Positions 42,002-52,800 of a DNA stretch of 64,000 bases are shown here, in pieces (position 1 is the first letter of the stretch; each line of letters starts with the position of its first letter). Source of the DNA: Hydractinia symbiolongicarpus. Taxonomy: Eukaryota; Cnidaria; Hydrozoa; Anthoathecata; Hydractiniidae. The stretch spans positions 17,734,001 to 17,798,000 of the forward strand of contig NC_079883.1 in assembly GCF_029227915.1 (NCBI RefSeq), given 5' to 3'. A program made the translations under genes and the position numbers. Below the pieces are notes generated by a model. That model was not told where the DNA came from and did no database searches. It worked only from the letters and a program-made list of their open reading frames with translations.

Positions 42002-43264
42002 CATATTACAGTCGTTAAACGCATGTACTCGTAGTTAACGGTGTTATAACGCCATGGCGCAACGGAAAACGACTTAGGACGTCGTAGTCCATTAAGAGGG
42101 GAATGATTAGACCAATTGTAACCTGTGCAGGCACGTGGAACAACGTGATTTATGTATACGGACTTTATTAGGCCGCAAAAGGCCATATTACAGCCTTTAG
42201 GGGCCTGTACACGTGTTTGACGGTGTTGTAAAGCCGTGGCGCTATGGAAAACAACTTGGGACTTCGTAGTCCTTTGAGAGTGGAAGGACAAGACCAATGA
42301 TAACCTGCGCAGGCACGTACAACCACGTGATATACGTGTAAGGCCTTTATTAGTGTAGAAGAGGCTATATCAGCCCCTAGGGGCTTGTACGTGTGGCTGA
42401 CGCTGTTATAACGCCATGGCGTAACGGAAAACGACTTGGGACGTCGTAGTCCATTGAGAGGGGAAGGATTAGACCAATAGTAACCTGCGCAGGCACGTAG
42501 AACAACGCAAATTAGGTGTACGGCCTTTATTAGGCTGCAAAAGGTCATATTACAGCCTTTAGAGACCTGTAACCGTGGTTAACGGTGTTATAAAACTGTG
42601 GCGCAATTGCAAACAACTTGGGACGTCGTAGTCTATTGAGAGTACATGGACTAGTCCAATCGTAACTTGCGCAGGCACGTGGATCTACGTGATTTATGTG
42701 TACGGCCTCTATTAGGCAGCAAAAGGCCATGCTATAGACGTTAGAGGCCTGTACACGTGGCTGACTGTGTTATAAAGCCGTGTCGCAATGGAAAACCACT
42801 TGGGACATCGTAGTCCTATGAGAGTGGAAGGATTACACCAATGCTAACCTGTGCAGGCACGTGAAACCACGTGATATACGTGTAAGGCCTTTATTAGGCT
42901 GCAAGAGGCCATATTGCAGTCGTTAGACGCATGTACTCGTAGTTAACGGTGTTATAACGCCATGGCGCAATGGAAAACGACTTGGGACGTCGTAGTCCAT
43001 TGAGAGTGGAAGGATAAGACCAATGGTAACCTGCGCAGGCACGTGGAACAACGTGATTTATGTATACGGACTTTATTAGGCTGCAAAAGGTCATATTACA
43101 GCCTTTAGAGACCTGTACACGTGGTTGACGGTGTTATAAAGCTGTGGCGCAATTGCAAACAACTTGGGACTTCTTAGTCCATTGAGAGTGGAAAGATTAG
43201 TCCGATCGTAACTTGCGCAGGCACGTGGAACAACGTGATTTATGTGTACGGCCTCTATTATGCA

Positions 43265-44720
43265 GCAAAATGCCATATTACAGTCGTTAGACGCATGTAC
43301 CCGTAGTTAACGGTGTTATAACGCCATGGCGCAATGGAAAACAACTTGGGACGTCGTAGCCCATTAAGAGTAGAAGGATAAGACCAATGGTAACCTGCGC
43401 AGGCACGTGCAACCACGTGATATACGTGTAAGGCCTTTATTAGGGTACAAGAGGCTATATTACAGCCCTTAGGGGCCTGTACCTGTAATTGACGGCGTTA
43501 TAACGCCATGACACAATGGTAAACAACTTGGAACGTCGTAGTCCATTGAGAGTGGAAGGATTAGAGGAATAGTAACCTGCGCAGGCACGTGGAAAAACGC
43601 AAATTGGGTGTACGGCTTTTATTAGGCTGCAAAAGGTCATATTACAGCCTTTAGAGACCTGTACACGTGGTTGACGGTGTTATAAAGCCATGGCGCAATG
43701 GAAAACTACTTGGGACGTCGTAGTTCATTGAGAGTGGAAGGAGAAGACCAATGGTAACCTGCGCAGGCACGTGCAACCACGTGATATACGTGTAAGGCCC
43801 TTACTAGTGTACAAGAGGCTATATTACAGCCCTTAGGGGCTTGTACGTGTGACTGACGCTGTTATAAAGCCATGACGCAATGAAAAACTACTTGGGACGT
43901 CGTAGTTCATTGAGAGTGGAAGGAGAAGAGTAATGGTAACCTGCGCAGGCACGTGCAACCACGTGATATATGTGTAAGGCCTTTATTAGGCTGCAAGATG
44001 TCATATTACAGTCGTTAGACGCATGTACTTGTAGTTAACGGTGTTATAACGCCATGGCGCAACGGAAAACAACTTGGGACGTCGTAGTCCATTGAGAGTG
44101 AAAGGATAAGACCAATGGTAACCTGCGCAGGCACGTGCAACCACGTGATATACGTGTAAGGCCTTTATTAGGGTACAAGAGGCTATATTACAGCCCTTAG
44201 GGGCCTGTACCTGTAATTGACGGCGTTATAACGGCATGACACAATGGTAAACAACTTGGAACGTCGTAGTCCATTGAGAGTGGAAGGATTAGAGGAATAG
44301 TAACCTGCGCAGGCACGTGGAACAACGCAAATTGGGTGTACGGCCTTTATTAGCCTGCAAAAGGTCATATTACAGCCTTTAGAGACCTGTAACCGTGGTT
44401 AACGGTGTTATAAAACTGTGGCGCAATTGCAAACAACTTGGGACATCGTAGTCTATTGAGAGTACATGGACTAGTCCGATCGTAACTTGCGCAGGCACGT
44501 GGATCTACGTGATTTATGTGTACGGCCTCTATTAGGCAGCAAAAGGCCATGCTATAGACGTTAGAGGCCTGTACACGTGGCTGACTGTGTTATAAAGCCG
44601 TGTCGCAATGGAAAACCACTTGGGACATCGTAGTCCATTGAGAGTGGAAGGATTACACCAATGCTAACCTGTGCAGGCACGTGAAACCACGTGATATACG
44701 TGTAAGGCCTTTATTAGGCT
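43265..44720 (+). repeat. Eight-monomer block, copy 1 (offset 2,538 bp)
   Basis: Exactly 1,456 bp (8 x 182) matches 45803-47258. Four differences were seen: TTATTAGGG against TTATTGGGG, GGAAAAACGC against GGAACAACGC, TTGAGAGTGAAAGG against TTGGGAGTGAAAGG, and CTGACTGTG against CTTACTGTG. Shared rare markers include GTAGCCCATTAAGAGTAGAAG and ACGGCATGACAC. Confidence 0.9.
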
Positions 44721-45252
44721 GCAAGAGGCCATATTGCAGTCGTTAGACGCATGTACTCGTAGTTAACGGTGTTATAACGCCATGGCGCAATGGAAAACGA
44801 CTTGGGACGTCGTAATCCATTGAGAGTGGAAGGATAAGACCAATGGTAACCTGCGCAGGCACGTGGAACCACGTGATATACGTGTAAGGCCTTTATTAGT
44901 GTACAAGAGGCTATATCAGCCCTTAGGGGCTTGTACGTGTGGCTGACGCTGTTATAAAGCCATGGCGCAATGGAAAACTACTTGGGACGTCGTAGTTCAT
45001 TGATAGTGGAAGGAGAAGACTAATGGTAACCTGCGCAAGCACGTGCAACCACGTGATATATATGTAAGGCCTTTATTAGGCTGCAAGAGGCGATACTACA
45101 GTCGTTAGACGCTTGTACTTGTAGTTAACGGTGTTATAACGCCATGGCGTAACGGAAAACGACTTGGGACGTCGTAGTCCATTGAGAGGGGAAGGATTAG
45201 ACCAATGCAAACCTGTGCAGGCACGTGCAACCACTTGATATACGTGTAAGGT
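44721..45252 (+). repeat. About three monomers absent from the second copy
   Basis: Satellite lying between the eight-monomer block and the next block in copy 1, with no counterpart between the same blocks in copy 2. The two block offsets (2,538 and 1,994) differ by 544 bp. Copy 2 has therefore lost, or copy 1 gained, about three monomers. It contains one 3 bp-short variant (CTATATCAGCCC near 44913). Confidence 0.8.
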
Positions 45253-45800
45253 CTTTATTAGGCTACAAGAAGCCATATTACAGTCGTTAGACGCATGTAC
45301 TCGTAGTTAACGGTGTTATAACGCCATGGCGTAACGGAAAACGACTTGGGACGTCGTAGTCCATTGAGAGGTAAAGGATTAGACCAATGGTAACCTGCGC
45401 AGGAACGTGCAACCACGTGATATACGTGTAAGCCCTTTATTAGGCTGCAAGAGGCAGCCTTTAGGGGCCTGTACACGTGGTTGACGGTGTTGTGAAGCCG
45501 TGGCCCTATGGAAAACAACTTGGGACGTCGTAGTCGATTGAGCGTGGAAGGATAAGACCAATGATAACCTGCACAGGAACGTGCAACCACGTGATATACG
45601 TGTAAGGCCTTTATTAGGGTACAAGAGGCTATATTACAGACCTTAGGGGCCTGTACACGTGGCTGACGCTGTTATAAAGCCATCGCGCAATAGAAAACCA
45701 CTTGGGACGTCGTAGTTCATTGAGAGTGGAAGGATTATACCAATGGTAACCTGCGCAGGCATGTGGAACAACGTGATTTATGTGTACGGACTTTATTAAG
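45253..45800 (+). repeat. Three-monomer block, copy 1 (offset 1,994 bp)
   Basis: About 548 bp matches 47247-47794. It contains the 8 bp-short monomer AGAGGCAGCCTTTAGG (about 45451) and the rare markers GGCTACAAGAAGCC and GTAAGCCCTTTATTAGG. The same three-monomer series also appears near 53.8-54.3 and 55.4-55.9 kb. Confidence 0.85.
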
Positions 45801-45802
45801 CC

Positions 45803-47258
45803 GCAAAATGCCATATTACAGTCGTTAGACGCATGTACCCGTAGTTAACGGTGTTATAACGCCATGGCGCAATGGAAAACAACTTGGGACGTCGTAGCCC
45901 ATTAAGAGTAGAAGGATAAGACCAATGGTAACCTGCGCAGGCACGTGCAACCACGTGATATACGTGTAAGGCCTTTATTGGGGTACAAGAGGCTATATTA
46001 CAGCCCTTAGGGGCCTGTACCTGTAATTGACGGCGTTATAACGCCATGACACAATGGTAAACAACTTGGAACGTCGTAGTCCATTGAGAGTGGAAGGATT
46101 AGAGGAATAGTAACCTGCGCAGGCACGTGGAACAACGCAAATTGGGTGTACGGCTTTTATTAGGCTGCAAAAGGTCATATTACAGCCTTTAGAGACCTGT
46201 ACACGTGGTTGACGGTGTTATAAAGCCATGGCGCAATGGAAAACTACTTGGGACGTCGTAGTTCATTGAGAGTGGAAGGAGAAGACCAATGGTAACCTGC
46301 GCAGGCACGTGCAACCACGTGATATACGTGTAAGGCCCTTACTAGTGTACAAGAGGCTATATTACAGCCCTTAGGGGCTTGTACGTGTGACTGACGCTGT
46401 TATAAAGCCATGACGCAATGAAAAACTACTTGGGACGTCGTAGTTCATTGAGAGTGGAAGGAGAAGAGTAATGGTAACCTGCGCAGGCACGTGCAACCAC
46501 GTGATATATGTGTAAGGCCTTTATTAGGCTGCAAGATGTCATATTACAGTCGTTAGACGCATGTACTTGTAGTTAACGGTGTTATAACGCCATGGCGCAA
46601 CGGAAAACAACTTGGGACGTCGTAGTCCATTGGGAGTGAAAGGATAAGACCAATGGTAACCTGCGCAGGCACGTGCAACCACGTGATATACGTGTAAGGC
46701 CTTTATTAGGGTACAAGAGGCTATATTACAGCCCTTAGGGGCCTGTACCTGTAATTGACGGCGTTATAACGGCATGACACAATGGTAAACAACTTGGAAC
46801 GTCGTAGTCCATTGAGAGTGGAAGGATTAGAGGAATAGTAACCTGCGCAGGCACGTGGAACAACGCAAATTGGGTGTACGGCCTTTATTAGCCTGCAAAA
46901 GGTCATATTACAGCCTTTAGAGACCTGTAACCGTGGTTAACGGTGTTATAAAACTGTGGCGCAATTGCAAACAACTTGGGACATCGTAGTCTATTGAGAG
47001 TACATGGACTAGTCCGATCGTAACTTGCGCAGGCACGTGGATCTACGTGATTTATGTGTACGGCCTCTATTAGGCAGCAAAAGGCCATGCTATAGACGTT
47101 AGAGGCCTGTACACGTGGCTTACTGTGTTATAAAGCCGTGTCGCAATGGAAAACCACTTGGGACATCGTAGTCCATTGAGAGTGGAAGGATTACACCAAT
47201 GCTAACCTGTGCAGGCACGTGAAACCACGTGATATACGTGTAAGGCCTTTATTAGGCT
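45803..47258 (+). repeat. Eight-monomer block, copy 2 (offset 2,538 bp)
   Basis: Second copy of the 43265-44720 block, directly abutting the second copy of the three-monomer block at about 47247-47258. Confidence 0.9.
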
Positions 47259-47794
47259 ACAAGAAGCCATATTACAGTCGTTAGACGCATGTACTCGTAG
47301 TTAACGGTGTTATAACGCCATGGCGTAACGGAAAACGACTTGGGACGTCGTAGTCCATTGAGAGGTAAAGGATTAAACCAATGGTAACCTGCGCAGGAAC
47401 GTGCAACCACGTGATATACGTGTAAGCCCTTTATTAGGCTGCAAGAGGCAGCCTTTAGGGGCCTGTACACGTGGTTGACGGTGTTGTGAAGCCGTGGCCC
47501 TATGGAAAACAACTTGGGACGTCGTAGTCGATTGAGCGTGGAAGGATAAGACCAATGATAACCTGCACAGGAACGTGCAACCACGTGATATACGTGTAAG
47601 GCCTTTATTAGGGTACAAGAGGCTATATTACAGACCTTAGGGGCCTGTACACGTGGCTGACGCTGTTATAAAGCCATCCCGCAATAGAAAACCACTTGGG
47701 ACGTCGTAGTTCATTGAGAGTGGAAGGATTATACCAATGGTAACCTGCGCAGGCATGTGGAACAACGTGATTTATGTGTACGGACTTTATTAAG
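47247..47794 (+). repeat. Three-monomer block, copy 2 (offset 1,994 bp)
   Basis: Second copy of 45253-45800, including the 8 bp-short monomer (about 47447). A few substitutions are present, such as GATTAAACC against GATTAGACC and CATCCCGC against CATCGCGC. Confidence 0.85.
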
Positions 47795-49150
47795 CTGCAA
47801 AAGGCCATATTACAGCCTTTAGGGGCCTGTACACGTGGTTGACGGTCTTATAACGCCGTGGCGCTATGGAAAACAACTTGGGACGTCGTAGTCCATTGAG
47901 AGTGGAAGGATAAGACCAATGGTAACCTGCGAAGGCACGTGGAACAACGTGATTTATGTATACGGACTTTATTAGGGCGCAAAAGGGCATATTACAGACT
48001 TTAGAGACCTGTACACGTGGTTAACGGTGTTATAAAGCTGTGGCGCAATTGCAAACAACTTGGGACGTCGCAGTCTATTGAGAATACATGGACTAGTCCG
48101 ATCGTAACTTGCGCAGGCACGTGGATCTACGTGATTTATGTATACGGACTTTATTAGGCAGCAAAATGCCATATTACAGCCTTTAGGGGGCTGTACACGT
48201 GGTTGACGGTCTTATAACGCCGTGGCGCTATGGAAAACCACTTGGGACGTCGTAGTCCAATGAGAGTGGAAGGATAAGACCAATGCTAACCTGCGCAGGC
48301 ACATGCAACCACGTGATATACGTGTAAGGCCTTTATTAGGCTGCAAGAGGCCATATTACAGTCGTTAGACGCATGTACTTGTAGTTAACGGTGTTATAAC
48401 GCCATGGCGCAATGGAAAACGACTTGTGACGTCGTAGTCCATTGAGAGTGGAAGGAGAAGACTAATGGTAACCTGCGCAGGCACGTGCAACCACGTGATA
48501 TATGTGTAAGGCCTTTATTAGGCTGCAAAAGGCCATATTACAGTCGTTAGACGCATGTACCCGTAGTTAACGGTGTTATAACGCCATGGCGCAATGGAAA
48601 ACAACTTGGGACGTCGTAGTCCATTGAGAGGGGAAGGATTAGACCAATGATAACCTGCGCAGGCACGTGCAACCACGTGATATACGTGTAGGGCCTTTAT
48701 TAGTGTAAAAGAGGCTATATTACAGCCCTTAGGGGCTTATACGTGTGGCTGACGCTGTTATAAAGCCATGGCGCAATGAAAAACTACTTGGGACGTCGTA
48801 GTTCATTGAGAGCGGAAGGATAAGACCAATGGTAACCTGCGCAGGCACGTGGAACCACGTGATATACGTGTAAGGCCTTTATTAGGCTGCAAGAGGCAGC
48901 CTTTAGGGCCTGTACACGTGGTTGACGGTGTTGTGAAGCCGTGGCCCTATGGAAAACAACTTGGGACGTCGTAGTCGATTGAGCGCGGAAGGATAAGACC
49001 AATGATAACCTGCGCAGGAACGTGCAACAACGTGATATACGTGTAAGGCCTTTATTAGGGTACAAGAGGCTATATTACAGCCCTTAGGGGCCTGTGCGCG
49101 TGGCTGACGCTGTTATAAAGCCATGGCGCAATTGCAAACAACTTGGGACG
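47795..49150 (+). repeat. Satellite resembling 26.2-27.6 kb
   Basis: Ordinary satellite whose type order largely follows 26.2-27.6 kb and its duplicate at 36.7-38.1 kb; the 49070 region matches 27503 at an offset of 21,567 bp. One monomer near 48895 combines the 8 bp-short variant with a further 2 bp loss (CCTTTAGGGCCTG). No gene or unique sequence is seen. Confidence 0.85.
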
Positions 49151-50970
49151 TCGTAGTCCATTGAGAGTACATGGACTAGTCCGATCGTAACTTGCGCAGG
49201 CACGTGGAACTACGTGATTTATGTGTGCGGCCTCTATTAGGCAGCAAAAGGCCATACTATAGCCTTTAGAGGCCTGTACACGTGGCTGACTGTGTTATAA
49301 AGCCATGGCGCAATGGAAAACCACTTGGGACGTCGTAGTTCATTGAGAGTGGAAGGAGAAGACTAATGGTAACCTGCGCAGGCACGTGCAACCACGTGAT
49401 ATATGTGTAAGGCCTTTATTAGGCTGCAAAAGGCCATATTACAGTCGTTAGACGCATGTACCCGTAGTTAACGGTGTTATAACGCCATGGCGCAATGGAA
49501 AACAACTTGGGACGTCGTAGTCCATTGAGAGTGGAAGGATAAGACCAATGGTAACCTGCGCAGGCACGTGCAACCACGTGATATATGTGTAAGGCCTTTA
49601 TTAGGCTGCAAGAGGCCATATTACAGTTGTTAGACGCATGTACTTGTAGTTAACGGTGTTATAACGCCATGGCGCAATGGAAAACGACTTGTGACGTCGT
49701 AGTCCATTGAGAGTGGAAGGATTAGACCAATGGTAACCTGCGCAGGCACGTGGAACAACGTGATTTATGTATACGGACTTTATTAGGCCGCAAAAGGCCA
49801 TATTACAGCCTTTAGGGGTCTGCACACGTGTTTGACGGTGTTGTAAAGCCGTGGCGCTATGGAAAACAACTTGGGACTTCGTAGTCCTTTGAGAGCGGAA
49901 GGATAAGACCAATGCTAACCTGCGCAGGCACGTGCAACCACGTGATATACGTGTAAGGCCTTTATTAGGCTGCAAGAGGCCATATTACAGTCGTTAGACG
50001 CATGTACTTGTAGTTAACGGTGTTATAACGCCATGGCGCAATGGAAAACGACTTGTGACGTCGTAGTCCATTGAGAGTGGAAGGATAAGACCAATGCTAA
50101 CCTGCGCAGGCACGTGCAACCACGTGATATACGTGTAAGGCCTTTATTAGGCTGCAAGAGGCCATATTACAGTCGTTAGACGCATGTACTTGTAGTTAAC
50201 GGTGTTATAACGCCATGGCGCAATGGAAAACGACTTGTGACGTCGTAGTTCATTGAGAGTGGAAGGATTATACCAATGGTAACCTGCGCAGGCATGTGGA
50301 ACAACGTGATTTATGTGTACGGACTTTATTAAGCCGCAAAAGGCCATATTACAGCCTTTAGGGGCCTGTACACGTGGTTGACGGTCTTATAACGCCGTGG
50401 CGCTATGGAAAACAACTTGGGACGTCGTAGTCCATTGAGAGTGGAAGGATAAGACCAATCGTAACCTGCGCAGGCACGTGGAACAACGTGATTTATGTAT
50501 ACGGACTTTATTAGGGCGCAAAAGGCCATATTACAGCCTTTAGAGACCTGTACACGTGGTTAACGGTGTTATAAAGCTGTGGTGCAATTGCAAACAACTT
50601 GGGACGTCGTAGTCTATTGAGAGTACATGGACTAGTCCGATCGTAACTTGCGCAGGCACGTGGATCTACGTGATTTATGTGTACGACCTCTATTAGGCAG
50701 CAAAAGGCCATGCTATAGACGTTAGAGGCCTGTACACGTGGCTGACTGGGTTATAAAGCCGTGTCGCGATGGAAAACCACTTGGGACGTCGTAGTCCATT
50801 GAGAGTGGAAGGATTACACCAATGCTAACCTGTGCAGGCACGTGCAACCACGTGATATATTTGTAAGGCCTTTATTAGGCTGCAAGAGGCCATATTGCAG
50901 TCGTTAGACGCATGTACTCGTAGTTAACGGTGTTATAACGCCATGGCGCAATGGAAAACGACTTGGGACT
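49151..50970 (+). repeat. Ten-monomer unit A, copy 1 (1,820 bp)
   Basis: Directly followed by a near-identical copy at exactly 1,820 bp (10 x 182). Unit edges are fixed by flanking mismatches: TTGGGACG against TTGGGACT at 49150/50970, and TAGTCCATTGAG against TAGTCCTTTGAG at 50980/52800. Two differences were seen in the unit: TGTAAAGCC against TGTAAAACC, and GGGCCTGTAC against GGGCCGGTAC. Rare shared markers are GTGGTGCAATTG, GTACGACCTC and CTGACTGGGTT. Confidence 0.94.
49435..49616 (+). repeat. Representative full-length 182 bp monomer
   Basis: This monomer is chosen as typical; the next copy of its starting landmark CATATTACAG is exactly 182 bp downstream. Counting 49441-49620 by hand gives A53 C37 G50 T40 (48% GC, 57% purine on the + strand) and 11 CpG against about 10 expected. 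Perfect palindromes inside it are GTTAAC 49467-49472, CCATGG 49485-49490, GACGTC 49511-49516, CCTGCGCAGG 49555-49564, GCACGTGC 49564-49571, CACGTG 49575-49580 and AGGCCT 49592-49597. Other types add CACGTG after the CCTGTA position and an ATACGTGTAAGG site before AGGCCT. The start point is arbitrary because the array has no natural monomer boundary. Confidence 0.95.
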
Positions 50971-52790
50971 TCGTAGTCCATTGAGAGTACATGGACTAGT
51001 CCGATCGTAACTTGCGCAGGCACGTGGAACTACGTGATTTATGTGTGCGGCCTCTATTAGGCAGCAAAAGGCCATACTATAGCCTTTAGAGGCCTGTACA
51101 CGTGGCTGACTGTGTTATAAAGCCATGGCGCAATGGAAAACCACTTGGGACGTCGTAGTTCATTGAGAGTGGAAGGAGAAGACTAATGGTAACCTGCGCA
51201 GGCACGTGCAACCACGTGATATATGTGTAAGGCCTTTATTAGGCTGCAAAAGGCCATATTACAGTCGTTAGACGCATGTACCCGTAGTTAACGGTGTTAT
51301 AACGCCATGGCGCAATGGAAAACAACTTGGGACGTCGTAGTCCATTGAGAGTGGAAGGATAAGACCAATGGTAACCTGCGCAGGCACGTGCAACCACGTG
51401 ATATATGTGTAAGGCCTTTATTAGGCTGCAAGAGGCCATATTACAGTTGTTAGACGCATGTACTTGTAGTTAACGGTGTTATAACGCCATGGCGCAATGG
51501 AAAACGACTTGTGACGTCGTAGTCCATTGAGAGTGGAAGGATTAGACCAATGGTAACCTGCGCAGGCACGTGGAACAACGTGATTTATGTATACGGACTT
51601 TATTAGGCCGCAAAAGGCCATATTACAGCCTTTAGGGGTCTGCACACGTGTTTGACGGTGTTGTAAAACCGTGGCGCTATGGAAAACAACTTGGGACTTC
51701 GTAGTCCTTTGAGAGCGGAAGGATAAGACCAATGCTAACCTGCGCAGGCACGTGCAACCACGTGATATACGTGTAAGGCCTTTATTAGGCTGCAAGAGGC
51801 CATATTACAGTCGTTAGACGCATGTACTTGTAGTTAACGGTGTTATAACGCCATGGCGCAATGGAAAACGACTTGTGACGTCGTAGTCCATTGAGAGTGG
51901 AAGGATAAGACCAATGCTAACCTGCGCAGGCACGTGCAACCACGTGATATACGTGTAAGGCCTTTATTAGGCTGCAAGAGGCCATATTACAGTCGTTAGA
52001 CGCATGTACTTGTAGTTAACGGTGTTATAACGCCATGGCGCAATGGAAAACGACTTGTGACGTCGTAGTTCATTGAGAGTGGAAGGATTATACCAATGGT
52101 AACCTGCGCAGGCATGTGGAACAACGTGATTTATGTGTACGGACTTTATTAAGCCGCAAAAGGCCATATTACAGCCTTTAGGGGCCGGTACACGTGGTTG
52201 ACGGTCTTATAACGCCGTGGCGCTATGGAAAACAACTTGGGACGTCGTAGTCCATTGAGAGTGGAAGGATAAGACCAATCGTAACCTGCGCAGGCACGTG
52301 GAACAACGTGATTTATGTATACGGACTTTATTAGGGCGCAAAAGGCCATATTACAGCCTTTAGAGACCTGTACACGTGGTTAACGGTGTTATAAAGCTGT
52401 GGTGCAATTGCAAACAACTTGGGACGTCGTAGTCTATTGAGAGTACATGGACTAGTCCGATCGTAACTTGCGCAGGCACGTGGATCTACGTGATTTATGT
52501 GTACGACCTCTATTAGGCAGCAAAAGGCCATGCTATAGACGTTAGAGGCCTGTACACGTGGCTGACTGGGTTATAAAGCCGTGTCGCGATGGAAAACCAC
52601 TTGGGACGTCGTAGTCCATTGAGAGTGGAAGGATTACACCAATGCTAACCTGTGCAGGCACGTGCAACCACGTGATATATTTGTAAGGCCTTTATTAGGC
52701 TGCAAGAGGCCATATTGCAGTCGTTAGACGCATGTACTCGTAGTTAACGGTGTTATAACGCCATGGCGCAATGGAAAACGACTTGGGACT
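50971..52790 (+). repeat. Ten-monomer unit A, copy 2 (1,820 bp)
   Basis: Second unit of the pair. The sequence shared by both parental edges at the junction is only TCGTAGTCC (50971-50979), in register. This fits ordinary unequal exchange between aligned monomers. Confidence 0.94.
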
Positions 52791-52800
52791 TCGTAGTCCT

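Larger units (their letters stand above)
32656..43117 (+). repeat. 10,462 bp tandem duplication, copy 2
   Basis: This is the second, directly repeated copy. It starts at the CACGTG of the junction (32656-32661) and ends at 43117. There the original right flank continues as CCTGTACACGTGGTTGACGG, with its own CACGTG at 43118-43123. The lack of visible differences from copy 1 over more than 10 kb implies a very recent event or an assembly duplication. Confidence 0.96.
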
